This document shows positions 22,740-33,719 of a stretch of DNA of 64,000 bases, piece by piece. Location: positions 70,105,043 through 70,169,042 of the forward strand of contig CM036756.1 in assembly GCA_020796225.1 (NCBI GenBank). Reading direction: 5' to 3'. Position 1 is the first letter of the stretch; each line of letters starts with the position of its first letter. The stretch comes from Arion vulgaris (taxonomy: Eukaryota; Mollusca; Gastropoda; Stylommatophora; Arionidae). The position numbers and the translations under genes were made by a program. The notes under the pieces were generated by a model. That model was not told where the DNA came from, did not search any database, and worked only from the letters and a program-made list of their open reading frames with translations.

Positions 22740-22895
22740 ATGTTTTACCAATGCCAGAAGTTCTTATAACAAAGAGTGGCTATCTTGATTGATGAGAACG
22801 GACCCAATCACACAAACATGTTTTACCAATGCCAGAAGTTCTTATAACAAAGAGTGGCTATCTTGATTGATGAGAACGGACCCAATCACATAAAC
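22740..22895. repeat. 78-bp tandem duplication
   Basis: ATGTTTTACCAATGCCAGAA begins two almost identical copies at 22740 and 22818. It abuts the LINE RT fragment and may be a duplication of LINE sequence. Confidence 0.93.
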
Positions 22896-23220
22896 AGACA
22901 TCAGTGTTCACTCAATGCCTTTCCCGAGACTGACATAAGATGTAAGTGTAACCCAATCAAACAGCATCGAGGAGATGGGGGGCAGCAGGTAGTCTTTTCT
23001 AACATCATTTGGACATGGAAATATTCCGACAGCTTTCCATTGTGAATAATCTGGTAAAGGTAACCCTCGTAGAGTTTCTGGATTATGTTTACAATATTCT
23101 CTGGTACACCATAATGTGTTCGAACGTCCCATATTCATTGCCTATCTAAGTTATTAACTGCCTTCTCGAAATCCAGAAACGCACGTAGGGTGTAGTCACT
23201 AAATCGGCTTTGGTGTTTGT
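22896..23220 (-). mobile_element. LINE reverse transcriptase domain fragment
   Basis: Across frames the minus strand reads FWISRR/FLDFEKAVNN (RT motif-A region, with N where the catalytic Asp-equivalent is expected), HYGVPENIVNIIQKLYEG and IHNGKLSEYFHV. These are hallmarks of endonuclease-RT LINEs. Frameshifts separate the blocks, so it is dead. Confidence 0.82.
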
Positions 23221-23254
23221 GCAGAGTTAATGTAATCATATCTTTGAATATGTC

Positions 23255-23830
23255 AGAAGTATTGAAAGTGTCAAAAGCAAATACAGTGACCTACCAGCTG
23301 GCACCATTACTAAAGCACCCAAAGATCAAGATGGAATTGAAACGACAGATGATTAAAAAGTATTGTTCTACCAACACTATTTTACCAGTGCCAAACTTGG
23401 TCTCTGACATCAACATAGCACAGAAAGCTCACCATGTGCGAAATGAAATGCTTGGGGACGGCGGTGGGGTCACCAGGAAAAATGGATTACGAAACGAGGA
23501 CATCAGAATCAGAGAGGGCATAACTTCATGCACCGAATACATTGTAGACAACAAAAGCAGTAGTTTTGGACAATTAATGAAAATGTAATACAACCAACCA
23601 CCAATAATAACATACAATAAAAAGAGATTAGGTACTAGAGCCAAGGGAAGACCAAGAAAAAGACAGACAGTAACAAGACCACACTAAATAAACACGGATA
23701 TAACACAAAGGTGAGTCATCTGACCATGGAACGCAAATTAAAGTCCCTACCCCTACGAGGCAAGAGTGGACAAACAATTCCATCATTCACTTAGGGACAG
23801 ACAACAGACAATATAGAAAGTATCTAAATG
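23255..23830 (+). mobile_element. LINE ORF2 C-terminus
   Basis: The open frame around 23265-23588 carries TYQLAPLLKHPKIKMELKRQ, GVTRKNGLRNEDIR and CTEYI. After a break come a GRPRKR-like block and the HTKHGYNT-type 3' end. The same family lies at 36490-37020 on the other strand. It faces the RT fragment at 22896, so the two are separate insertions. Confidence 0.82.
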
Positions 23831-24250
23831 TTATGTATCTTCAACCTTAAATTAAAAACTACCAATATGTTTACTTCGACAGCAAGTGTTTTCTAACAGA
23901 ACAATTAAACTGTCACAGTTTCGCAATTACTTTACCAAGATACAATCGGATAAAGTTAGCAAAGATATATCTTACTGCCAAGATTTGAAACAACAGTACA
24001 AAGGCTACAACACTGTCACTAGCATGTCAAAGAAAATGTCTAATCACAACGATAAATGTTAAATTGCATCTTAAAAAATTACAATAATGATTGCCAAATG
24101 TAGTAAACCTCACAACGCCAGAGAAGGCGTATTTTTACCCGCTATGCGGGAGGCAATTCGTATAATTATTACACACACAAAAATAAGTATTATTATAACT
24201 TCAATTATATTGAGCAGTGATAATGTTTCGAGAAGAATAGATGAGATCAC
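23831..24250. other. Intergenic DNA, no gene seen
   Basis: AT-rich sequence without recognised repeats. Confidence 0.45.
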
Positions 24251-24432
24251 ACCTTGTGTTGAAACTTAGCTGTATAATGATTTGCAATCGAATGGCACCT
24301 TGTGTTGAAACTTAGCTGTATAATGATTTGCAATCGAATGACACCTTGTGTTGAAACTTAGCTGTATAATGATTTGCAATCGAATGGCACCTTGTGTTGA
24401 AACTTAGCTGTATAATGATTTGCAATCGAATG
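24251..24432. repeat. 46-bp repeat, about 4 copies
   Basis: The unit starts CCTTGTGTTGAAACTTAGCT and ends CAATCGAATGGCA, with a single-base variant (GGCA/GACA). It is unrelated to the 46-bp array at 6.5-10.6 kb. Confidence 0.94.
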
Positions 24433-24505
24433 AATTATCGTTACAGTTGGATGAAAGCATCATATTCAATATCGAAGCTTTGCTGCTTGCGCATATCGAA
24501 TACAT

Positions 24506-24709
24506 TTTTTTCCGATCTAGAAGCACTTGAGCTTTTCAGCTCTTCGGTTCGGTGCCATGGACATCGTAACCTTCGGTTCGGTGCCACGAACACCGTAAAT
24601 CTGGGGAATCTGTGGCTTTTTCTGCCATCCCGCGGAATTGAACCCGCACACACAGAGGGATAGTCACCCGTAGTCCAACGCGCTACCAACACGTTGGGCA
24701 GACGGGCAA
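24506..24709 (-). mobile_element. SINE-A copy 2, 11-bp TSD
   Basis: Minus-strand order: GCCCGTCTGCCCAACGTG, B box GGGTTCAATTCCGCG, two CACCGAACCGAAG blocks, then a short A tail. A perfect repeat ATCGAATACAT flanks it at 24495-24505 and 24710-24720. Confidence 0.92.
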
Positions 24710-24720
24710 ATCGAATACAT

Positions 24721-24864
24721 AAAGAATGATAATGTCATAGAAATGTTATTTATAAAACCAATTACACCATAAACTTTTGACTAAGATCAAAGTTTAGTGT
24801 ACACTTAATCGCTGCCAAAGTGTTGCAACTTTGATAAAATGCCAAATAGAACAATTAATCACAC
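24721..24864. other. Spacer with a U2-like short match
   Basis: CTTTTGACTAAGATCAAAGT at about 24775-24794 resembles the U2 snRNA 5' segment. It is too short for a firm call. Confidence 0.3.
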
Positions 24865-24868
24865 TTAA

Positions 24869-25520
24869 GGGGGGATTCTGGTCTTGAAACTTTTTTCGTT
24901 GCTTTCATATTAATGTAGAATTTGTATTATAATTTTGAGATATTATGTCTTAAAAGAGTAGAAAAAGTTTAGTTTTCAGCACTTTGCCAGGGAAACAATA
25001 AAAATGGCCAAACACAAAATTTTTTATACCTAAGGCTCTGAAAGTAATGAATATAAATGAATTATGTTTTCCCTCTAAGGTGAGCAATTGTAATATCTAA
25101 AAATTACACATGAATTTTAGGATATATTAAATATTCAATTTTTATGAATTTTGGGTAAATACACCCCCAATAACAGCTATTTTTGACCGAATTTTGAGGA
25201 AATTTTTACCTAAAATTTATTTAAAATTAAATATTTAATATATCCTAAAATCATGTGTAATATTTTAGATATTACAATTTTGCACCTTAGAGTGAAAACA
25301 GAATTCATTTACATTCATTAGATTCAGAGCCTTAGGATTTGAAATTTTGTTTTTAGCGGCCATTTTGTATTGTTTCCATGGCAACGCTTTAACATATTTT
25401 TTTTTACTAATGTTTTTCTACTATTCTAAGTCATAATATTTCAAAATGGTTATACAAATTTTACATTTATGTGAAAACAACGAAAATAGCTTCATTATCC
25501 CCTTACTACCGAATCCCCCC
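24869..25520. mobile_element. 652-bp palindromic MITE flanked by TTAA
   Basis: It begins GGGGGGATTC and ends GAATCCCCCC, with TTAA immediately outside on both sides (24865-24868 and 25521-25524). The two halves are diverged reverse complements along their length, including TAATATCTAAAA.TTACACAT, GGATATATTAAATATT and CTAAGGCTCTGA blocks, around a short centre near 25170. It is a foldback structure with no coding capacity. TTAA target duplication is known for piggyBac and Kolobok transposons; I cannot assign the superfamily. Confidence 0.9.
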
Positions 25521-25524
25521 TTAA

Positions 25525-25696
25525 ACTCAGAGCAGCTCTCATTCGATAAAATAACGACTCTGGGAGTTTACACGTTCAACAGTACAAGGTTCACTCGTTG
25601 TTACACTTCCCGGTAGAACACAACTAAAAAAATAAAACAGATTCAAAATGGTTATCTATTTTTGAGATCTTTGTAAATTTTTTTTAGAAAAACACG
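25525..25696. other. Spacer, no gene seen
   Basis: AT-rich spacer between the MITE and the 55-bp array. Confidence 0.4.
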
Positions 25697-25977
25697 CTTC
25701 ATTTGCTAATGTCAGTACAAGTGCAACAGACGGAGTACCGACTACAGTTTGTTAGATTTGCTAATGTCAGTACAAGTGCAACAGACGGAGTACCGACTAC
25801 AGTTTGTTACATTTGCCAATGTCAGTACAAGTGCAACAGACGGAGTACCGACTACAGTTTGTTACATTTGCTAATGTCAGTACAAGTGCAACAGACGGAG
25901 TACCGACTACAGTTTGTTACATTTGCTAATGTCAGTACAAGTGCAACAGACGGAGTACCGACTACAGTTTGTTGTAA
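25697..25977. repeat. 55-bp minisatellite, about 5 copies
   Basis: The unit starts TTTGCTAATGTCAGTACAAG and ends ACTACAGTTTGTTA. Copies are almost perfect. The 96-codon plus frame across it cycles through frames because 55 is not a multiple of 3. Confidence 0.95.
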
Positions 25978-26505
25978 TCGTTGGTTTCTGTAAGAAATGT
26001 GACACCAGGAGTTTGAACAATCCATTGTGTTCTTCATCGACAACATATAGTCGCCAAGCATCTTAGAGACAGATTCTACAAATCATCAAACTTTATTATT
26101 GGTATTACCATAGACTCCTAGAATTTTGTAAGATTGCAGAAAACCTTACAGTGTTCTATCAAATATTTATAAAAACCAGACCCCACTAAGCAGGAATATT
26201 GGTTTTCCCGTCTGAGCTAGTCGGACTTATGCTGCCGGGGGTCACGACCAGGCACACGTCGAGGGAACTTGACAAAACTCTTCACATAACCTGAACGCTG
26301 AAAGGCTGGGACAAGAATCGACAATGGATAGATAAGTAGGTTAGGTTCAGCTTAACCATACAGATTTACATGTTTATTGTAGTCATTTGGACGCCGCTGT
26401 TAAAAAATGATATGAGCAGATTGTTTCAAGACTTGCAAGAACTTATAATAAAAGATTTGGGGATTAATTCATTTTAATCGGACAAGGAACAAGTTAGTCA
26501 ACATT
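25978..26505. other. Intergenic DNA, no gene seen
   Basis: No recognised gene or repeat. Confidence 0.45.
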
Positions 26506-26506
26506 T

Positions 26507-26650
26507 ACACAAATACTTAACTGTGTTACACAAATACTTAACTGTGTTACACAAATACTTAATTAACTGTGTTACACAAATACTTAACTGTGTTACACAA
26601 ATACTTAACTGTGTTACACAAAGACTTAACTGTGTTACACAAAGACTTAG
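26507..26650. repeat. 21-bp minisatellite, about 7 copies
   Basis: The unit is TTACACAAATACTTAACTGTG; the last copies carry AAAGACTTA. One copy carries a short AATT insertion. Confidence 0.95.
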
Positions 26651-26784
26651 CGGCAAAGACATGATTAGGCAACACGCATTACAAAATTGTGAATGCAGCA
26701 GAGACTTGCCTATCCACTTCTATGGCGCGAAACAAAATATGCACTTCACATCTATTACTACATCATGTTTGTTGCAGAAAGGGT

Positions 26785-26990
26785 TTTAAGGATTTTAAAG
26801 CCGAAGGATTGACTTCATTGCACCTGGTTTTACCCCATAAGGCTCGGTCCCTCTCCGCAGACATGGCACGCCACCTGCAGAGAGTATTGCACAAAGCACG
26901 AGCTCCATAGCTCCGGCAACACTTTTAGAGGTCTCTGGAAAAAATGCACATGTGAACAGAACGGCGTGGTCCGTATTCGAAAAGGGAGCA
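26785..26990 (-). mobile_element. SINE-B copy 4, 5'-truncated
   Basis: The 3' and middle blocks are intact (CCGAAGGATTGACTTCATTG, TACCCCATAAGGCTCGGTCC). Homology stops at the B box near 26985, so the A box is missing. Confidence 0.85.
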
Positions 26991-27089
26991 TTGCAGTAGT
27001 GCTGCTGCTACAAAAGCAACAAAACGGGTTGCAGATGTGTAACAGAGAAGACTTGATAATTCTTTTCACAAACTTAGAGCCAGATAGTA

Positions 27090-27190
27090 TCAAACTGGCA
27101 GAGTCACACCAAACTGGCAGAGTCACACCAAACTGGCAGAGTCACACCAAACTGGCAGAGTCGCACCAAACTGGTAGAGTCGCACCAAAC
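27090..27190. repeat. 19-bp repeat, about 5 copies
   Basis: The unit is CAAACTGGCAGAGTCACAC, with GAGTCGCAC variants at the 3' end. Confidence 0.93.
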
Positions 27191-27231
27191 GTAAGAATAT
27201 CACTATGTTTCATTAGATTAGCTGTACATAT

Positions 27232-27253
27232 GTGTGTGTGTGTGTGTGTGTGT
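27232..27253. repeat. (TG)n microsatellite
   Basis: About 11 TG dinucleotides. Confidence 0.95.
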
Positions 27254-27359
27254 TTGTTTGTTGATGTATGTATACAAGATAAAAATCAGGGGGCAATAAA
27301 GGAAATGAGGGGAAGGGGGGTTTTAACAATTTGGTTGACAAAGGGGTTTGATTAATTAA

Positions 27360-27795
27360 GTGACTAATTAATTGTTAAGAACATCATCATTGCACTGTGG
27401 TGAGTAACCATGTGTGCTCCGATCTCTTTATTCCCATGAAGATCTCAGGGAAGTGCACGAACTGCGTAGCACCGGCGAGGGCTTCAATGTCATTTAGAAG
27501 ATAGTGAAAATATTTTGTAGAAATATTATTTTAAACCTCTGTAAGGAATTTTGCCCTGGCAGTGGTTTTCCAACCTGTTCTTCTCGATTTTGAGCTGCCA
27601 ATTTTTCTTTTACATGCTGAACTTAAGCATGGAAACTATGTTTTATCGTCCGTCTCCGATAGGACTACGAACTTGATCTCACCTACACTGAGATCAGGGA
27701 TCTCTGGAAAAGTATCTCGATGGCTCCACGAGGGAGCGAACCTAGTACCTCTTTAATGGGAGGCAAGCACATAACCTCTAAGCCACAGATACCCC
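27360..27795 (-). mobile_element. SINE-F copy, full length, tRNA-derived
   Basis: On the minus strand: A box TGGCTTAGAGG, B box AGGTTCGCTCCC, then CTGATCTCAGTGTAGGTGAG, GTCCTATCGGAGACGGACGA and the 3' block CACATGGTTACTCACCACAG. The tail is degenerate here. This is the reference copy for the fragments at 13770, 19046, 37225 and 62640. Confidence 0.85.
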
Positions 27796-28088
27796 CACCA
27801 AAATGGGGTATTGCTATTATCAGGGTTGAGAAACATTGTAATAAACTGTTGTACTTTTACTGAGTTCTAATTTTTGTTTGTACAAACTAATAGTTGAGTC
27901 AATGTTGATGTTCATATTGAACTTATCATCAACAATACAATATGTGAATGTTTGATAACTCTTGACCTAAATTTCTTTTGTTTGTCATTGTGATGGAACA
28001 TGCGCAGTGATTACCGGAACACATGACCGGAGCTTGTTGAACATAAAAACCAAATTAACTGTCATCCGGTATTGTGTTAATGAGATAA
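27796..28088. other. Intergenic DNA, no gene seen
   Basis: AT-rich spacer before the mariner-like MITE. Confidence 0.4.
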
Positions 28089-28090
28089 TA

Positions 28091-28349
28091 CAGGGTGTTC
28101 AACTTAAAAGCAGCCTGTGAATGGAGCTAATCTGGCATATATATATGGAAATGAGAAGGTTCAGTTATGACGTAGTATAGGTCAAGGTTGTGTGACGGTG
28201 TGTAATTGTAGTGCGGGAAGGGGCGATGAACAAATGTGACGTAGGACGAGCTAGTCAGAACCAGTTTAAATAAGTAAATAAACACAACTCAATGTGTACC
28301 TGGCAAGTTTCGAATTGTCAATGGGGCTGCAATTATCTTGAACACCCTG
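28091..28349. mobile_element. Tc1/mariner-like MITE, TA-flanked
   Basis: Terminal inverted repeats CAGGGTGTTCAA(C/G)(T/A)TAA flank about 259 bp, with TA dinucleotides outside each end (28089-28090 and 28350-28351). That fits the Tc1/mariner TA target duplication. There is no coding content. Confidence 0.85.
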
Positions 28350-28394
28350 TATAATCAAAGGTGTTCTTATTGAAGAAAGAACATCTGTAGGTTA

Positions 28395-28672
28395 TTTCAA
28401 CCGTGTGTGGGCTTGGGGGCTGTATGAACGTGTGTATTTCAACCGTGTGTGGGCTGTATGAACGTGTGTATTTCAACCGTGTGTGGGATGTATGAACGTG
28501 TGTATTTCAACCGTGTGTGGGCTGTATGAACGTGTGTATTTCAACCGTGTGTGGGCTGTATGAACGTGTGTATTTCAACCGTGTGTGGGCTGTATGAACG
28601 TGTGTATTTCAACCGTGTGTGGGCTGTATGAACGTGTGTATTTCAACCGTGTGTGGGCTGAATGAACGTGTG
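28395..28672. repeat. 34-bp minisatellite, about 8 copies
   Basis: The unit is GTGTGTATTTCAACCGTGTG, then TGGGCTGTATGAAC. The first copy carries an extra TTGGGGGC. Confidence 0.95.
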
Positions 28673-28839
28673 TCGTCTCCATATAAAAAAAGTTATAATG
28701 AAAGTCTATATTTTCTTTTTCTTGCTTATTATACATTCCTTCCTCTGAGAGACTATTTTGTGCACTTCTCTTAATTTTCCACTATCAGAGTCTACTACAT
28801 CAGAATATCAAGAAAGAAGACGATAGGAAGACCACGAAA

Positions 28840-29333
28840 AATATGCTTATATTACATAACAGAATCCTGCCAAATATGCTTATATTACATAACAGAATCC
28901 TACCAAATATGCTTATATTACATAACAGAATCCTGCCAAATATGCTTATATTACATAACAGAATCCTACCAAATATGCTTATATTACATAACAGAATCCT
29001 ACCAAATATGCTTATATTACATAACAGAATCCTACCAAATATGCTTATATTACATAACAGAATCCTACCAAATATGCTTATATTACATAACAGAATCCTA
29101 CCAAATATGCTTATATTACATAACAGAATCCTACCAAATATGCTTATATTACATAACAGGATCCTACCAAATATGCTTATATTACATAACAGAATCCTAC
29201 CAAATATGCTTATATTACATAACAGAATCCTACCAAATATGCTTATATTACATAACAGAATCCTACCAAATATGCTTATATTACATAACAGAATCCTACC
29301 AAATATGCTTATATTACATAACAGAATCCTGCT
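28840..29333. repeat. 33-bp minisatellite, 15 copies, open on both strands
   Basis: The unit is AATATGCTTATATTACATAA, then CAGAATCCTACCA. The period is a multiple of 3, so the plus frame reads MLILHNRILPN repeatedly and the minus frame ILLCNISIFGR repeatedly, each for 170-180 codons. Copies differ only by rare changes (CTACCA/CTGCCA). I read it as a minisatellite, not a gene. Confidence 0.95.
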
Positions 29334-29462
29334 AGAAAGCAAAAATGACTATCACTTAAACCACTAGAACAGCGTAAGACAAAATCAGTAAACCACGACA
29401 TTGGACAACAAAACCAGTAGCAGCGTGACGACAAAAGAAGAAGAAGTTGAAGATTAATTAAA

Positions 29463-29722
29463 GTGTCGCCCGAGTGGTTACCGGGGTTCAAATTTGGGGT
29501 GTAAAGAATAGAACCACTGTTACCTGCCACGCATGTCGTACGAGTCGACTAAGGAGGTTTGGCTGAAATCGGATGCATGTGTCCTAAACGTGTAGAAGTC
29601 TATGCGTTTTTTTTGGGCCTACCAAACCAATGTGCAACGTATACACGTTCTTGGCAAAGATCAAACATATCATAAAGAGTGATTAAAATTGCTCGTAAAG
29701 AACGAACGCAAAGAAGAAGAAG
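29463..29722 (+). mobile_element. SINE-C copy 2, full length
   Basis: It starts GTCGCCCGAGTGGTTACC, then GGGGTTCAAATTTGGGG. The body TGTAAAGAATAGAACCACTG and GGCTGAAATCGGATGCATG leads to the common tail and (GAA)n. The A-box-like and B-box-like motifs are only about 10 nt apart, far closer than in a tRNA. Confidence 0.9.
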
Positions 29723-30050
29723 TAAGGTGTTGTTTTCATACTATTGCCAGTTTGCACTTCGTCTTTTTCTTGTAGTTTGATTTTAATCAAAGTGGCGTGT
29801 CCATACTTCTGCGTAAAAATATTGTACTAAATAATGTGTTTTATATCGTTCAGTTTTATCGTTACAATATTATTCTCAAATAGCTACTGACGTTATATAT
29901 TCTATATGAACTAGATAGCATTGTCGAAAAACAAAAAGAATTGTTAAAAAGTAACACGTTTTCGTTTCGTTACCTTTAATCCTGTTTTACTCCACTGTGT
30001 CAGGATAAGAAGATATTTCTAGAACGTGATTTTCTGCTGTGTACGCTTCA
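29723..30050. other. Intergenic DNA, no gene seen
   Basis: AT-rich sequence without recognised repeats. Confidence 0.45.
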
Positions 30051-30054
30051 TAAA

Positions 30055-30140
30055 TAATGTTTGCTTTCTCGTAAGCTTGCTTTTCTTATCACCAATAGAC
30101 CTCTCCATTCAGGCGAGCCTTACTCAGACTTCAAAGGTAC
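30055..30140 (-). mobile_element. SINE-J fragment
   Basis: GCTTTTCTTAT...CATTCAGGCGAGCCT and GACTTCAAAGGTAC match the SINE-J body at 17560-17655 with divergence. Confidence 0.4.
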
Positions 30141-30299
30141 TTGTAATTTAGATCCCAAATGGAAGATCTGGGACCTATAGTCCGACAGCGTACCGTGTGT
30201 ACATCGAGAATCGTTGGCCCCCATGCTAGACTAAAGCTCCCGAGTTTTACCCGACACGTGGACACTAGCGAAAAGTGTCATCAACTACGCTATCGACCA

Positions 30300-30490
30300 C
30301 CACCGTTGGTATTCATTTCTCTAAAGATGTTATTAATACCGTCACCACATACTTTGTGTGGTCTGTCTCTTGATTCATTATATTTTTTTTTATGTTTCAC
30401 TCTGGGGTAGATCATAGCAGGGCATTTTTTTAATTTGGTGACCAAACCAGTTAATCTGCTGTTCTTTTATGAATTGATATACCTGTACAG
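30300..30490 (-). mobile_element. LINE C-terminal relic
   Basis: The minus strand reads FIKEQQINWFGHQIKKMPCY followed by remnants, matching the QQ..W(F/W)GH...RM post-RT motif of endonuclease-RT LINEs. Stops follow. Confidence 0.6.
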
Positions 30491-30621
30491 GTGATAAACA
30501 CACACAATCTATCCCATGTAATCAAGATGGGAAACAATTCAAATATATGTGATTAGAAACACACAAATCTGATCTCTGTGGTTAAGGGGTTAATCGTTTG
30601 TCTTGTGTTCCAAAGATTGTG

Positions 30622-30880
30622 TGTACAATTCCGAGTGGTTATCGGGGCCCAAATTTTAGGATGCTAAGAATAGAACCACTGTTACCTGCCACGCATGTCG
30701 TAAGAGGTGATTAAGGAGGTTTGGTTGAAATCGGATGCACGTGTCCTAAATGTGTAGAAGACTATGCGTTTAGGGGCCACTACACCAATGTGCAACGTAT
30801 ACACATTCTTGGCAAAAATCAAACATATCACAAAGAGTGGTTAAAATTAGTCGTAAAGAACGAACGCAATAAAGAAGAAG
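30622..30880 (+). mobile_element. SINE-C copy 3
   Basis: CCGAGTGGTTATCGGGGCCC through AATCGGATGCACGTGTCC to GAACGCAATAAAGAAGAAG. The body is slightly diverged (GGGGCCACTACACC). Confidence 0.88.
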
Positions 30881-31010
30881 ATTGCTGGAACTACGATGTT
30901 CGTACCTTGTATAATACTCTCGGCAGGTAGTGTATCATTTCTGCAGGGGAGTAACATATGAGGGAACAAGCTGGTGCTGTCAAGTCAATCCCTCGTGTTT
31001 AGAACCTTTT
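30881..31010 (+). mobile_element. SINE-B partial copy
   Basis: It begins GCTGGAACTACGATGTTCG and reaches CAAGTCAATCCCTCG; the head is missing. It is joined directly to the SINE-C (GAA)n tail. Confidence 0.7.
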
Positions 31011-31014
31011 TTAT

Positions 31015-31415
31015 CTGCTATATCATAACCTTTGCAAGTCTAGTGCTACATCATAACCTTTGCAAGTCTAGTACTATCTCATAACCTTTGCAAATCCAGT
31101 GCTACATCATATCATAACCCGTTGCATGTCTAGTGCTATATCATAACCTTTGCAAGTTCAGTGCTACATCATAACCTTTGCAAGTCAAGTGATATATCAT
31201 AATCTTTGCAAGTTCAGTGCTACATCATAACCTTTGCAAGTCAAGTGCTATATCATAATCTTTGCAAGTTCAGTGCTACATCATAACTGTTGCATGTCTA
31301 GTGCTACATCATAACCTTTGCAAGTCAAGTGCTATATCATAACCTTTGCAAGTTCAGTGATACATCATAACTGTTGCATGTCTAGTGCTACATCATAACC
31401 TTTGCAAGTGCAGTA
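31015..31415. repeat. 28-bp minisatellite, about 14 copies
   Basis: The unit is ATCATAACCTTTGCAAGT, then T(C/T)(A/T)AGTGCTAC. Variants such as CTGTTGCATGTCTAG recur at intervals, suggesting a longer composite unit. Confidence 0.92.
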
Positions 31416-32165
31416 CAGTAAATTCACTTAAGCCCCTACAAGTTATAATCATCGATATTTGTCACCTAATCTTACCTATTATATAAAATAAATTCGTCGC
31501 GTTGTAAACACTTTCCTACAACTTCACTTCAAATTAGACACTCAAATTGATGCAGCAAACATAATGTGCATTGATAATTGTGTGAAAGTTGATCGCACTG
31601 ACACGATACTGTATTTTTTTTTGGGATGACATTTTACCATTCTTAAATTGTTGTATATGCATTTTTTTCATATGGGAGTTAATTCTAATTTGTATATTTG
31701 TTGTGCCACATTTTATGAAAAAAACTTAAGAAAGACTGGTTCTTGTGTTTAATGGGTATTCCTCGGCTTATAGACGTTTTAATTCCCTTATATAACAAAA
31801 CAGACAAACAATTTGAAATAAAACTAGGAAGTAAAAATACAATGTTTTTTTAAAAGTTTTGAAAGGAAAACTTTATTCAACAACAAAAAACATAAACAGC
31901 AACAACAAGAAAATAAACATTGACATCACCATGGCGTAGATTTCGGTTAAAGTATAGAAGGTTTTTGTTCTACTGATTCCTTGTTTGGATATGTTCTTCT
32001 ACAACTTGAATCAGGTAGGGTATACCAGAAACAATTATAGTTTGTTCCCTAATTAACCTTATTTATGAATAGTGTTTTTCGTATAGACAGTTTTTTTCAA
32101 ATGGTTTGCACTACTGTTATGTTGATTGTATTGTTTTCCCAATCCGTACCTCCTGATCCATTAGA
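31416..32165. other. Intergenic DNA, no gene seen
   Basis: AT-rich sequence. Nothing recognised before the LINE RT begins. Confidence 0.45.
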
Positions 32166-32169
32166 AACT

Positions 32170-33240
32170 TTCCAAAATGTTAGAGAGCTTAAACATCGAC
32201 AGCAAAGATCTAAAAGTCATTCAGAATATATATTGGCAGCAAACAGCAGCTATAAGAATAGACACAAAGATAGGAACTTTCCAGAAGATCAAAAAGGGTG
32301 TTAGACAAGGATGCGTATTATCACCAGACCTGTTCTCACTGTATTGTGAAAGCATTTTTAGATCTATACAAGATACTGCTCGAATAGCTGTAGGAGGACA
32401 TACCATAAATAATCTGAGATACTGTCTTAATAGCAAGAAATGAAATGGAGCTCCAGAAATTAGTTGATAAGGAAAGTAACAACAAAGAACTCAGTTTGAA
32501 TATTAAAATGATAGAAGTTATGATCGTATTTAAAAAAATCAGACTTTGACAAAATGTACCATCACAGTAAAAGAGACTGATCTAAGATAAGTGCAGCGAT
32601 TTAAATACCTCAAAGTCATGGTAACATCAGGTGACAGATGCCGATCAGAAATAAAGAGCAGAATAGGGCAAGCGAAAACATTGTTAGTGAAAATGAAAAG
32701 CATTATCTGCTACAAGTCCCTGTCAATCCCGATCAGAATGCGAGTTATTCAGTGCTACATAGAACCAATACTGACATACGGACGCGGGTCATGAACAATA
32801 AACACACAGATCGAAATATCTCTGAGGGTCACAGAGATGTGGTTTTACAGAAGAATGATGAGAATCCCATGGGCTGCTAAAATGACATGTTGAAGTGCTG
32901 AATGAGATCAAGACATAGAGAAAGCTTATCATTAATATAGGAAAGAGGCAGTCATCATTTTTCGGGCATGTGATGAGGAGGGGAGGTTTAGAACACGCAG
33001 TGACAACCGGTAAATTCGAGGGTAGACGTGACAGAGGAAGACAGAGACAGAACATTTTGGATAGCCTGACTTCATGGCACGGTAGAGTGGCAACATTTGA
33101 ATTGATAGCAAACACAAAAGATAGAGAGAGATCTGTGGAGATCCATCACCGCCTACGGCAGCCGACACGGCACCTGATGATTATGATGACCTCTGTTGAT
33201 CTCCACAAAGTTGTAGAACTGACAGAGGAGCTCTAGCCTT
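32170..33240 (+). mobile_element. LINE reverse transcriptase and C-terminus relic
   Basis: In order: LNIDSKDLKVIQNIYWQ, then IKKGVRQGCVLSPDLFSLY (the conserved RT GVRQGCxLSP motif) in the frame 32177-32443. Next come QRFKYLKVMVTSGD, IKSRIGQAKTLLVKMK and RMRVIQCYIEPILTYG around 32591-32790, then RKRQ/VMRRGGLEH and FEGRRDRGRQRQNIL around 32940-33060. The catalytic YADD-type box is missing between blocks, so RT is inactive. It is a 5'-truncated endonuclease-RT LINE; the same family occurs at 40795. Confidence 0.92.
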
Positions 33241-33445
33241 GGGTGCTGGAATTGATGGATGGGAGGGAGGTGGACTAGTGGTTTTGCCAGCTATGTGAGA
33301 TGAACATGTCAAAAAGCGACTTCATAAAATATTAACTTATGTTTTGTCCATTCTGCTAAAATTAAATCATTTTATTAAACACTTTGCAATATCTTTTCAA
33401 CAAAACAGTTTTTTGTTTTGCCTTGGGGATTTATCGCCCGCCATA

Positions 33446-33640
33446 CTCATATTTATGCGATGGATAACACGTGTATATTTTTGTACATTTGAAATGAAAA
33501 TCAATAGTTTTATTTTCTAATTTAGAAACAAATTTACAAACACAATTGAAAACGCGACGAGCAGCAGAAAACGGTTGCCTGGTTGGCAATATTTTTAAAA
33601 TTTCTCTGCATATTTTTTCGAATGCTGCTTTCGGTTGGTT
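33446..33640 (+). repeat. About 190-bp direct repeat, copy 1
   Basis: It shares CGATGGATAACA.GTGTATAT, AATCAATAGTTTTATTTTCT, ACAAATTTACAAAC and TTTTTCGAATG(C/T)TGCTTTC with 34538-34732, in the same orientation and about 1.09 kb apart. A LINE relic lies between the two. Confidence 0.88.
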
Positions 33641-33719
33641 GGAGTGACCATTGACTGGGTGATGCGAAACTGTTGCAGGGGCGAAACTGGCATCGATTGG
33701 GTAGAAAATATTCAACTAG

